DNA of 64,000 nt, taken from NCBI RefSeq assembly GCF_017874215.1, contig NZ_JAGGLB010000027.1, forward strand, positions 85,387 through 149,386, read 5' to 3'. The position numbers and the translations under genes are program-made. The stretch's first letter is position 1. Each line of letters begins with the position of its first letter. This DNA comes from Paenibacillus eucommiae (GTDB taxonomy: Bacteria; Bacillota; Bacilli; Paenibacillales; NBRC-103111). Below, piece by piece: positions 7,381 through 15,155 of this stretch. The notes under the pieces are model-generated. The model saw only the letters and a list, made by a program, of their open reading frames with translations, was not told the DNA's origin and ran no database searches.

Positions 7381-8004
7381 ACACACCTTCACCTCCAAAA
7401 TTTCTTATCTCTATTTTACCACCTAAACGTTGTCTACTGTAAATACCCAAGTCGAAACAAGGAGCAGATCATAGCGGTAGCTGCTCCTTTCATGATATGA
7501 CTATCAGCTAAAACATATATAATTGTAAAATTTACTGTTGTAGAAAAAATTGAACTATGAGCAAAAAACACATCAACTAATAAAGTAGTTCTGTGTTTCT
7601 AAGATTCGGTTAGTTTCTTGGAAATAGATGAATGCTTTATGAATAAAACCTATTGGATCCGCAAGATGTTGAGACCGGCATTCGGGTGGTCAAAATTTTG
7701 ATCGGGACGAATACGAGCGAACGCCCGATTCATCCTTTGCTTTATAATCAGACAAGTTTTCACTTAGGAGAGGGCTTGTCTTCTTTTTTTGTCTGTGAGA
7801 AGAATGAAAGTATACCCGAATTTTGGTGTTTTGCTACGTTCGGATAATAGAATTCGCGAAGGCAAGAGGGTAAAATTAAGAATTCAAAGTATTTTAAAAT
7901 GGATGAAACCGGGTAATGAAGTGGTTGGTTTCGAATATACGCATGAAGCAAGATGAACCGACAGTCTTGGATCCGGGAAAAATGATAAAGGAGGAAAAGT
8001 AGTA
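7381..8004. other. Non-coding stretch with two hairpins
   Basis: No gene with a ribosome site is seen between the small minus-strand ORF and the SLH protein. It holds a hairpin at 7459-7489 (AAGGAGCAG with CTGCTCCTT) and a terminator-like structure at 7750-7790. The segment 7653-7750 has protein-like codons in one frame (about 30 residues, starting DPQDVETGIRVVKILIG) but no start signal, and may be a gene relic. Confidence 0.4.
7750..7790 (+). terminator. Orphan terminator before the SLH protein
   Basis: AGACAAG pairs with CTTGTCT across an 18-base loop and is followed by a T-rich run (7781-7790). It probably ended the relic reading frame just upstream. Confidence 0.55.
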
Positions 8005-10542
8005 ATGACATTTCGTTATTGGAATAAACGGGTAATTGTATTTATTGTTGTGTTTGCCATGGTGTTTGGACATTTTCCGAGTTGGATAAATCCTGAAAGG
8101 ACCCACGCTCAAGCAGTAGTAAGCTTTGTTGGTGGGGATGGAACGAATCAAGATCCATATCAAATTGCGACAGCAGATCAATTAAATGAAGTACGGAATT
8201 ATCTGGATAGTCATTTTGTTTTGATAAATGATATTGATTTAATTGCTTATGATATCAACCATTCATGGCAACCGATAGGTTCTGAAACAACAGGATTTTC
8301 AGGACATTTTGATGGGAATAATTTCAAAATATCAAATTTGTACGTTGATAATAATGATTCTGATGAAAGCGGAGGGCTGTTTGGGCAAGCTATTAATGCA
8401 AGTAGCATACGAAATCTAGTGTTGGAAAACGTAGATGTAAAGGGGGCAGATGGTGTAGGTGCCCTAGTAGGCTATTATTTGGGGGATGGAGTTATTGAAA
8501 ATGTTACGGTTACAGGATTAGTATCAGGGTCAGGGAATTGGATAGGTGGAGTAATAGGCTACAATGATGGCTTTACTACCATCACTAATGTTAACTTCGA
8601 CGGAATCGTAAAGGGCAGCGGATCAGTAGGTGGAATAATAGGCTATAGTTATTGTTCTACTATCACTAATGTTAACTTTGATGGAATCGTAGAGGGTGGT
8701 GGAGTTGTAGGAGGCCTAGTAGGCTTTAATTTTGTAAGTAATATTAGTAATAGCACTTCACGAGCAACAGTGACTAGTATTGTTGATGCAGGTGGCTTGG
8801 TTGGAAGGAATGAGGTGGGAAGTATTAATTTTTCTTATGCTACCGGTAATGTAACTGGCATAGAGGACACATTTACTGGTGAAAATTATGCCACAGAGAG
8901 TGCAGGCGGCTTAGTAGGTAGAAATAATGAAGGTACTATCTCTAATAGCTATGCAACAGGACGTGTGAATGGAGATAAATCTGTTGGTGGCCTAGTAGGT
9001 TATAATTTTCAAGGAACAGTTGAACTTAGCTATTCGAGAGGACATGTAAGCGGAAATGTAGATGTAGGCGGGTTAGTCGGTACCCATGAAAGTGGAACAA
9101 TTATCGCTAGTTTTTATGATACCGATACTTCAGGGCAAGCAGATAATAACGGTATAGGACTACCTTCTCTATCAATGAAAAATAGCAATCAGTACGTAGG
9201 TTGGGATTTTGTAGGTGTATGGGCACAGAATATCCATAACAGTGGATATCCTTACTTTACAACATATCAAAACTTTTTAACTTATGTAAGTAATGATACG
9301 ATTCAAAATGGTGAACCCTCACATAGTGTTACCTATATTCCAAACAAGTCAGTGACGGTCGATGGTAACATAAGTAATTGGACTAAGATGGGTTTTATCT
9401 TCAACGGTTGGAATACGGAAAGAGATGGTAGTGGAACCGCATATCGTGCAGGTGATACCATATCATCAAGTTCCAACATCCTATTATATGCAAATTGGAG
9501 AGTAAATAATGAAAACCTCAGCGGATTGAGTCTATCTTCAGGAGCAACTCTTAGTCCAGCTTTTGAAGGAAATAGATTCAGCTATACGTCTAATGTAGCG
9601 AATAGTGTCAGCAGTATTAATGTAACACCCGTCACTGCTAAACATACATCAACAGTAACTGTAGCGACTTACGGTGGTATAGCGGAACTGGTTACTAGTG
9701 GCCAAGCGAGCAGCGAACTTCCGCTGAAGGTAGGCGCGAACACGATAAATGTGGTGGTTACTGCGTCGGATGGAATTGCGACTAAGACGTATACGGTGTC
9801 TGTGACACGAGAGAATAGTCCAATCGTAGTGACACCAACACCGGAACCAACACCAAAACCAACACCAAAACCAACACCAAAACCAACACCAAAACCAACA
9901 CCAAAACCAACACCAAAACCAACACCAACAAAATTCTACATTGATGAGGTTAATATCGAGGTAATTAAGGCAATGGTAGCCAAATCGAACGCTGCACCTG
10001 CAGGTTCATTTAAGGATATACCCGCGAATGCCCCGAATGCAAAAGCGATCGTACTAGCGACTAAGCTTGGGATTATCAATGGATATGAGGATGATTCATT
10101 TCGAGCTAATGCTACGATAACTAGAGCAGAATTTGCATCTATACTAGTAAGAGCACTTGGATTAAAGTCAGTAGATGATACCGACTTTATAGACACCCAG
10201 AGTCACTGGGCAGCAGATGACATTGCTACATTAAAAACAATAGGTATTGCTAATGGTTATTTAGACGGAACATTCAAGCCGAATCAGACGATAACCAGAG
10301 CAGAGATCGTATCTATGCTTTCAAAAGTAATGAACACGAATTTCGTGAAAAACTCAAAGTTCAAGGATGTTATAGGACACTGGGCAGAGGCAGAGATTGG
10401 TACATTATCCGATATGGGGATCGTGAAGGGTATGCCGGACGGTTTATTCAAACCGAATGCTAATGCGACTAGATACGAATCGTTACTCATGATCCTACGC
10501 ATGCTTAATGCAAGTCTTGATCATTCACTAGATGTAGAATAG
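8005..10542 (+). CDS. SLH-anchored surface protein with GLUG repeats
   Basis: An 845-residue exported protein. A signal peptide (residues 1 to ~37, ending THAQA) is followed by repeated GLUG-type units of a right-handed beta-helix (GGLVG/GGVIGY motifs, residues ~110-380), an InlB B-repeat-like module (FNGWNTERDGSGTAY, ~440-500), a cadherin-like beta-sandwich (~505-605), a low-complexity TPKP linker (~610-642) and three SLH domains (~665-840; each has the TRAE/TRYE motif). The SLH domains bind pyruvylated secondary cell-wall polymer, so the protein is displayed on the cell surface; the GLUG and InlB modules suggest adhesion. AAAGGAGG precedes ATG 8005 at good spacing. It is monocistronic with its own terminator. 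The linker is encoded by a 12-base tandem repeat and could change length by slippage. Confidence 0.9.
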   Translation: MTFRYWNKRVIVFIVVFAMVFGHFPSWINPERTHAQAVVSFVGGDGTNQDPYQIATADQLNEVRNYLDSHFVLINDIDLIAYDINHSWQPIGSETTGFSGHFDGNNFKISNLYVDNNDSDESGGLFGQAINASSIRNLVLENVDVKGADGVGALVGYYLGDGVIENVTVTGLVSGSGNWIGGVIGYNDGFTTITNVNFDGIVKGSGSVGGIIGYSYCSTITNVNFDGIVEGGGVVGGLVGFNFVSNISNSTSRATVTSIVDAGGLVGRNEVGSINFSYATGNVTGIEDTFTGENYATESAGGLVGRNNEGTISNSYATGRVNGDKSVGGLVGYNFQGTVELSYSRGHVSGNVDVGGLVGTHESGTIIASFYDTDTSGQADNNGIGLPSLSMKNSNQYVGWDFVGVWAQNIHNSGYPYFTTYQNFLTYVSNDTIQNGEPSHSVTYIPNKSVTVDGNISNWTKMGFIFNGWNTERDGSGTAYRAGDTISSSSNILLYANWRVNNENLSGLSLSSGATLSPAFEGNRFSYTSNVANSVSSINVTPVTAKHTSTVTVATYGGIAELVTSGQASSELPLKVGANTINVVVTASDGIATKTYTVSVTRENSPIVVTPTPEPTPKPTPKPTPKPTPKPTPKPTPKPTPTKFYIDEVNIEVIKAMVAKSNAAPAGSFKDIPANAPNAKAIVLATKLGIINGYEDDSFRANATITRAEFASILVRALGLKSVDDTDFIDTQSHWAADDIATLKTIGIANGYLDGTFKPNQTITRAEIVSMLSKVMNTNFVKNSKFKDVIGHWAEAEIGTLSDMGIVKGMPDGLFKPNANATRYESLLMILRMLNASLDHSLDVE
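9834..9930 (+). repeat. 12-base tandem repeat coding for the TPKP linker
   Basis: About eight head-to-tail copies of ACACCAAAACCA (first and last degenerate) inside the SLH protein gene. The unit is a multiple of three, so copy-number changes stay in frame. Confidence 0.9.
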
Positions 10543-10565
10543 CAGAATAAAGTTGCTTGAATTCG

Positions 10566-10599
10566 GCAGGTACTGGTCAAACGGTATCTGCTGTTTTTT
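10566..10599 (+). terminator. Terminator of the SLH protein gene
   Basis: GCAGGTAC and GTATCTGC pair (one G-T) around a ten-base loop, followed by TG and six T residues. Confidence 0.8.
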
Positions 10600-10610
10600 A
10601 TGCGGCTAAG

Positions 10611-10694
10611 ATGGGGACAGAGTGTTTCGTCCCACTGGATTTTTCGCCGATAGACTCGTTAGGGTGAACCTTATCATAAGTGACGGGGAAAATA
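10611..10694. repeat. Dispersed palindromic element, copy 3, with adjacent REP-like hairpin
   Basis: The most complete copy. ATTTTTCGCCG opens it at about 10638 and CGGGGAAAAT closes it near 10694, so the two ends are complementary with one mismatch; the centre carries CTTATCATAAG, a perfect palindrome. Immediately left of it, GGGAC (10614-10618) and GTCCC (10629-10633) form a small hairpin like those of REP elements spread by IS200-like transposases. Confidence 0.75.
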
Positions 10695-10862
10695 ATGTTG
10701 TGGGAACCTAGGAGAATGTGTTGGACGTGTAGAATATGTATCAGACTTTTTAGATGTGATGTTTGCTAAACTTTGATAGTGATGATTAACTCTTGGATTT
10801 TCAAGCTAATAGTCAGGATAGTTAAACAGGAGTGATTAGAAACCGATTAGAAGGTGATGAAT

Positions 10863-11357
10863 ATGAATAAAAAAATTGGCGAATTTATGATTTGGGCTAA
10901 TGAAAATGGTTGGGATATAACCAAAAAATCTGGGTTTCAATTAAATTTAAATAGCAGCATCATATCTAGATATAAAGGAATCCCAAATGAATATTTAGAT
11001 TTTTTAAGTGTAGTTGAAAAATGTATTACACCGAATGAGAAGACTTGGTTTATTTGTGAGGATGAGTTCAATAATAGCTCAGATATTGCATTTAAATGGA
11101 ATGAATATGAATTGCTCAGTCTAGAAGCAGCAATGGATGATTACATTTGGAAGTCAGAAATAACTACGTGGTGGGATAATCACTTGCCAATAGTAATGTC
11201 AGTTGATGGTGGATATTCCTTCTATGCCATTGATTTAACAAATGATAGAGGTGCTATTGTACGTGGATATGAGCCCGAATTCGAAGAAGTTGAAAAAGTA
11301 GCAAGTACTCTTGAACAATTTTTTGAATTAATTATGTCGAATTCAATAGAGTTCTAG
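10863..11357 (+). CDS. SMI1/KNR4 (SUKH) family protein, probable immunity protein
   Basis: A 164-residue cytoplasmic protein with SUKH features: the ISRYKGIPNEYLDFLSVVEKC helix, two conserved Trp in the middle (TTWWDNHLPIVMSVDGGYSFYAIDL) and a C-terminal helix ASTLEQFFELIM. In bacteria SUKH proteins are the most common immunity proteins of polymorphic toxin systems, binding and blocking cognate nuclease or deaminase toxins. The start is taken as ATG 10863, six bases after AAGGTG; GTG 10854 and ATG 10857 overlap the ribosome site. It is the first of a run of immunity-type genes in the same direction. No toxin gene lies beside it. Confidence 0.85.
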   Translation: MNKKIGEFMIWANENGWDITKKSGFQLNLNSSIISRYKGIPNEYLDFLSVVEKCITPNEKTWFICEDEFNNSSDIAFKWNEYELLSLEAAMDDYIWKSEITTWWDNHLPIVMSVDGGYSFYAIDLTNDRGAIVRGYEPEFEEVEKVASTLEQFFELIMSNSIEF

Positions 11358-11904
11358 TGATAAATAAAGGTAAGTCGATGTAGTTTAGCTTTGAATCACA
11401 TCCATTCAGGCCGCCGATGACTTCGACGGCCTTCAGTGCATATTTATGAAGGCTTAAAACATAATTCCAGGATAGAACTATGTTTAATTCGTTGGACCAA
11501 AAAGGTGGCATTCATGCGCCGCGGCGCATTTTTCGCCGATAGACTCGTTAAGCTGAACCGTATCATAGAGATATTATAAAGCATGTTCTAATGTGGAGGA
11601 AACTCCAGGTATTAATCCACATCTCCTACAATGTTACTGAAAGTAGGATAGCGAAACCCAAGCTTCAAGCGACGACAAAAATGTTGTATTGAATACGAAA
11701 TAGTTCAAAAGAGGGTGACCCAAAGCCCTAAATTGGCGGAGAGACACTCTTTTATCATGGGAGAATGAATTACGCATTTCCAGAATTCAGGTAGAAAGTA
11801 GGTAGATTCAGGACAAAAGATCTTTATAATGGAATTAAGCCATATATGATATAGGGCTAATATATGGGTAATGAGCATACAGAACCCTTTATTTTAGAAG
11901 GTAA
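11358..11904. other. Relic spacer inside the immunity-gene run
   Basis: No supported gene. It contains a G+C-rich hairpin (GGCCG..CGGCC, 11410-11431), copy 4 of the dispersed element (11527-11570), and an imperfect hairpin at 11707-11753 (AAAAGAG with CTCTTTT) that may be an old terminator. Confidence 0.5.
11527..11570. repeat. Dispersed palindromic element, copy 4
   Basis: ATTTTTCGCCGATAGACTCG followed by TTAAGCTGAACCGTATCAT; the right arm is lost. It is preceded by GCGCCGCGGCGC, a short perfect palindrome whose counterpart also precedes copy 5. Confidence 0.75.
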
Positions 11905-12095
11905 ATGACCACTGGGTATATGAATGAGGAAATAATTGAGTTGTCGATTTTTGCGGACGGAGACATTCAAGCCGAAAGAATCTTTTGCGAACCGTGGACA
12001 AGGGATGAATATGAACTCAAAGAAGAAAGGCTTAATGATGACTACTGGGAGAAGCGTTGGATATCCATAATGAGGATCTTGACGATGAATTTTGA
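11905..12095 (+). pseudogene. Remnant of an acidic protein, probably frameshifted
   Basis: From ATG 11905 (or 11920) the frame reads MNEEIIELSIFADGDIQAE...LKEERLNDDYWEK. Near 12050 a shift to another frame gives a coherent acidic ending (EALDIHNEDLDDEF) and a stop at 12093-12095. Staying in the first frame gives an unlikely basic/hydrophobic tail that overlaps the next relic. This looks like a decayed small gene of the immunity run; family not recognised. Confidence 0.4.
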
Positions 12096-12113
12096 ATTGG
12101 CGGTGAAACCGGA

Positions 12114-12411
12114 ATGGCTAAGGACGTCTGGAATACCATTTTAAAACATGTCCAAACGATATCCCCACCGATTTTTCCCACCGTTAACCCTTCTGCCACA
12201 GAGGAAGACATCATTCGCTTGGAGAGCATATTAAACGTGCATGTACCGAAGCCTTTTTGCGAATATCTGTCAACCTGGAACGGACAACGAGAGCATTAGC
12301 CTTTTCTCGGCTACAATCAAGGTCTTTATTTGTTATCACGATAACGGGGAGATCAAGTTGTTAGCGGATTCGTTCGAAGAGCTGATCGAGGAAAATTTTT
12401 ATGAATGGTGA
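12114..12411 (+). pseudogene. Broken SUKH (SMI1/KNR4) gene
   Basis: The first part (12114-12299) encodes the N-terminal third of a SUKH protein: VNPSATEEDIIRLESILNVH, PKPFCEYLSTWNGQ is the usual start of the domain up to the conserved NGQ. It then hits a stop. From about 12320, in another frame, the C-terminal end is readable (VFICYHDNGEIKLLADSF EELIEENF) up to a stop at 12409-12411. Roughly 70 residues of the middle, including the tryptophan region, are missing. An internal deletion plus frameshift makes a functional product unlikely. Confidence 0.8.
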
Positions 12412-12504
12412 TTGCGTCAATCTTTATATATGCACCGCGCAACAGAAGTTTTTGACTTCCTTAAATGTCCCAATATCATCATTTAGGAAACAGGAGGAGT
12501 ATTC

Positions 12505-13248
12505 ATGTACATCGTATCTAGGCCAAAACCGCTGTCTGATGGACAAAATCAAGCACTTGCGAAGGAAGACGCCGCTGTTTATCCACCCGGCTACCTACGG
12601 TTTTTGCGGCGATTCGGCGAAGGGACTTACAGAGGGTGGTTGAATGTCCAGTTGCCGGATACGGAGGTGCTTAAACCTTTTGCCGAGTACGGGTTATGGG
12701 AGCATGACGAAGACAGCCCCATTACTGAGCAACAGATCGGCGAGTGTATCGTTATAGGCACAACGGTGGACGGTGATTTTCTGGCAGTGCATCCCCTGAC
12801 GGCTGGGCTGCTTTGGCTACCTCGGCATGCGGAGCACGTAAAGGCGATTTCGCTGCAGGCACGGGAGCAGGAAGACGAAGGGATGTACGCCTTGGTGCTG
12901 GACGAAATATATCGTCAGGTGTATGGAATCAGTCAAGAGGAGGCCGTCTATTATGAACCGTGGACGGGCACTCGGAGCCATCTCTTTTTACGTTGGCCAC
13001 AAGGGCAGGACCAGCTTTCGCTGCCCGATCTGGCCGGAATGTGCCAAGTGGATTTTCCGCCGGATTTGTCCATTGAGACTCCATATGCTTGCTTCCTGTT
13101 CTACCGGCAACTAGGTGGCTATGTACGATTGAATTATGCCTACCAGCAAGAGGTGGTCGTCTTCTATGAACAGGATGCACAACAGGCGTTTGCCGTTATG
13201 GAGCAGTGGCTCTTGTCGAAAGGGTGCGAAGCGATTTTCAGAAAATAA
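12505..13248 (+). CDS. SUKH-family immunity-type protein
   Basis: A 247-residue cytoplasmic protein. Its N-terminal half matches the SUKH pattern: YPPGYLRFLRRFGEGTYRGWLNV (helix plus first strands), then IGECIVIGTTVDGDFLAVHP. The C-terminal half is additional (HLFLRWPQGQDQLSLPDLAGM, RQLGGYVRLNYAYQQEVVVFYE) and makes it longer than a single SUKH domain of ~150 residues; it may be a second degenerate domain. CAGGAGGAG lies at good distance from ATG 12505. It follows the broken SUKH gene and precedes another immunity-type gene by 44 bases, so these are probably co-transcribed. Immunity function is inferred from family and context. Confidence 0.8.
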   Translation: MYIVSRPKPLSDGQNQALAKEDAAVYPPGYLRFLRRFGEGTYRGWLNVQLPDTEVLKPFAEYGLWEHDEDSPITEQQIGECIVIGTTVDGDFLAVHPLTAGLLWLPRHAEHVKAISLQAREQEDEGMYALVLDEIYRQVYGISQEEAVYYEPWTGTRSHLFLRWPQGQDQLSLPDLAGMCQVDFPPDLSIETPYACFLFYRQLGGYVRLNYAYQQEVVVFYEQDAQQAFAVMEQWLLSKGCEAIFRK

Positions 13249-13292
13249 CAGATGATCAGCGTGCTCCTTATGAGTGGGAGAGGGAGGTATGC

Positions 13293-13859
13293 ATGAAACT
13301 AGATTTTACTCTGGATACACATGGAACGTGTGTGGGTCAATTGAGAGATGAACTGCTGCAGTTAGAGGAAGTGGCAAATACATGGAAGTTTCCGTATGAT
13401 ATCTTTTTTGTATTACGTGTTTTACCTGAAAGTTATGGTCGAAAAACATCCAGACGTTTTGATAACAGGGATCATACCCTCGAATTAGATATCAGCATAA
13501 GTTATGAACAGTATCAACGGATGTCCAAACATGAGCAACGTGAGGTATTAGGTAGTTACCTTTGTAACTATCTGTCAGAGTCAGTTGCTAAATATAAACA
13601 GCATGCAGATGAGGACACACAAAATCAATTTTTAGCTAGGGTAAAAAATTGGATGTTGGAAAATAATTGGTTGGATGGAAAGATCAATAAAGCACGGAAA
13701 CTTCTTGCGCAGAATATGGGACTTTATGAGGTCAGCCAACAATTGCAAATGCCATTAGAAGAAATTGAGTATATCCTTCTCCGCATGAATGACTACGAGC
13801 CAACTGACGTTCATCCTGACAACATTGTAGCAGGAAAAGCGCCGCCATATCATTTGTAG
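13293..13859 (+). CDS. Unrecognised protein in the immunity run
   Basis: The start is ATG 13293 behind GAGAGGGAGGT; the open frame extends upstream into the previous gene without a ribosome site. The 188-residue product begins with about 115 residues of mixed alpha/beta sequence (DHTLELDISISYEQYQRM, then a helix SSYL/LSESVAKY-type) and ends with an unusual region: two amphipathic helices (NKARKLLAQNMGLYEVSQQLQ and EEIEYILLRMNDYE) that look like a small helix-turn-helix or three-helix bundle. Family not recognised. The acidic content, size and position between SUKH genes suggest an immunity protein, but the C-terminal helices are odd for one. Confidence 0.7.
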   Translation: MKLDFTLDTHGTCVGQLRDELLQLEEVANTWKFPYDIFFVLRVLPESYGRKTSRRFDNRDHTLELDISISYEQYQRMSKHEQREVLGSYLCNYLSESVAKYKQHADEDTQNQFLARVKNWMLENNWLDGKINKARKLLAQNMGLYEVSQQLQMPLEEIEYILLRMNDYEPTDVHPDNIVAGKAPPYHL

Positions 13860-13921
13860 AAGGCAGGAGAGACATCCAAAACTTAGAATAATCCCATGTA
13901 TAGGAAGAGAGGATCGAACTC

Positions 13922-14380
13922 ATGTATGAGCGTTTGGAAGAAAAATTGAAAACGACTTCCGCTTTAAAATGGTTTCCTGGTCATGGTGCGGAAGAGAGCT
14001 GGATAGCGGAAGCCGAAGAGGAATTAGGATTCCGCCTGCCGCCATCTTATCGCTGGTGGCTGGTTCATTACGGTAATGCCCGGTTGAATGGCGGGAATAT
14101 TCTTGCGATCACTGCTCCGGAACACAGAGAGTATTACGATGGCGACCTTCTTTACATACACAGACTGAATAAAGCAGAGGAATGGTGGGTAGGCCGGTTT
14201 CCCCACAGACTGGACTTGTTCGTGCCGGATAGTGATGAGCTTTATTTTTTTGATACGTCTACTAGAGATAAACAGGGTGAATTTCCGATCATGTGTTATG
14301 ATCTCATGAATGATTTTATCGACGAGTATGCTTCAACGTTTGCGGAGTTTCTAGAACGGCTGATCGACGAACATTCTTAA
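13922..14380 (+). CDS. SUKH (SMI1/KNR4) family immunity-type protein
   Basis: At 152 residues this is a single complete SUKH domain: AEESWIAEAEEELGFRLPPSYRWWLVHYG (the classic helix and conserved Trp pair), GGNILAI, then the strand and helix of LDLFVPDSDELYFFDT and EYASTFAEFLERLIDE. Length and motif order are canonical. GAGAGG lies nine bases before ATG 13922. A 540-base region with another dispersed-element copy and DUF4303 gene follows. Expected to be a cytoplasmic antitoxin-like protein against a contact-dependent or secreted toxin delivered by competing cells. Confidence 0.9.
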   Translation: MYERLEEKLKTTSALKWFPGHGAEESWIAEAEEELGFRLPPSYRWWLVHYGNARLNGGNILAITAPEHREYYDGDLLYIHRLNKAEEWWVGRFPHRLDLFVPDSDELYFFDTSTRDKQGEFPIMCYDLMNDFIDEYASTFAEFLERLIDEHS

Positions 14381-14423
14381 ATAAAAATTAATGATGAGTA
14401 GGTTGGAAGCTACGCGCTGCGGC

Positions 14424-14464
14424 GAATTTTTCGGCGATAGAACCGTTAAGCTGAACCGTAGGTT
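14424..14464. repeat. Dispersed palindromic element, copy 5
   Basis: AATTTTTCGGCGATAGAACC followed by GTTAAGCTGAACCGTAGG; right arm lost. The left flank GCGCTGCGGCGAA resembles that of copy 4, so the repeat unit is longer than the core. Confidence 0.75.
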
Positions 14465-14526
14465 CTACAGATTATAGGAGGATTCCTTTTAAGGCTGATC
14501 GACTAACGGAAAGGAGGGCCATTGTC

Positions 14527-15087
14527 ATGAAGCCGATGCAAGAAATAGAGACGCTGGCGATAGAGATCGCCGATGCAGCCAGAACGTCTTTTCGCGCTCT
14601 TTTTGAAAATGGCGAACGTTACTATTACTGTACGCTATACACTACTGGCGAGGGACATGCGCCAAGCATCTCTGCTTGGTCGTGGGAAGCTTTGGAGATG
14701 GAATCGGCCAGGCAAGGAGCCGAAAGTGACACACCGGGACCGACGATTGCGGAGCTCATCAAATGGTCCTACGCCGATTCGCCCTATTGTTGTTTTGGGG
14801 ATGAGAACTTCGATCACGTTAAACAACGATTTATCGAGCGTCCTTTCATTGCGGATCTTGGGAATGACGAAGGGAATCGCGAGTTTGATTTGAGGCTGAA
14901 GGCCATGGAGCTTGCGATGAAAATGCTCGATGATGAAGGCGTGTTTGCCTTGAATCAACTGCGTGAGTCAGTATGCGTCCTTGTCGAAGTCATGCCGCCG
15001 GATGAGATCAATACCGAAATCGCCTTACGTTTAAATCGGGCGGAATCTCCGGCTATGAAAGTATGGTTGGCGGAAGCGGCGGAGTAA
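14527..15087 (+). CDS. DUF4303 family protein, probable immunity protein
   Basis: A 186-residue protein matching DUF4303: the diagnostic region YYYCTLYTTGEGHAPSISAW near residue 33 is followed by WSYADSPYC at about 84-92 and FDLRLKAMELAMKML near 121-135. DUF4303 proteins occur in bacterial immunity-gene clusters and are thought to be immunity proteins, though the toxin they block is not established. AAAGGAGGG sits eight bases before ATG 14527. It is 68 bases upstream of the beta-solenoid gene and shares its direction. Confidence 0.85.
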   Translation: MKPMQEIETLAIEIADAARTSFRALFENGERYYYCTLYTTGEGHAPSISAWSWEALEMESARQGAESDTPGPTIAELIKWSYADSPYCCFGDENFDHVKQRFIERPFIADLGNDEGNREFDLRLKAMELAMKMLDDEGVFALNQLRESVCVLVEVMPPDEINTEIALRLNRAESPAMKVWLAEAAE

Positions 15088-15155
15088 GCATCCGCTTTCG
15101 GGAACTCTGACCGTTTACTATTAGATGGGATTTTAATATGAAGGGAAAATAATGT

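Noticed and set aside
7653..7847. 64-codon plus-strand frame
   Set aside because: No ribosome site, and its second half runs through a terminator hairpin and T tract. At best the first 30 codons are a relic.
9834..9930. CRISPR-like repeat
   Set aside because: It is a gapless 12-base tandem repeat inside a coding frame (TPKP linker), with no spacers.
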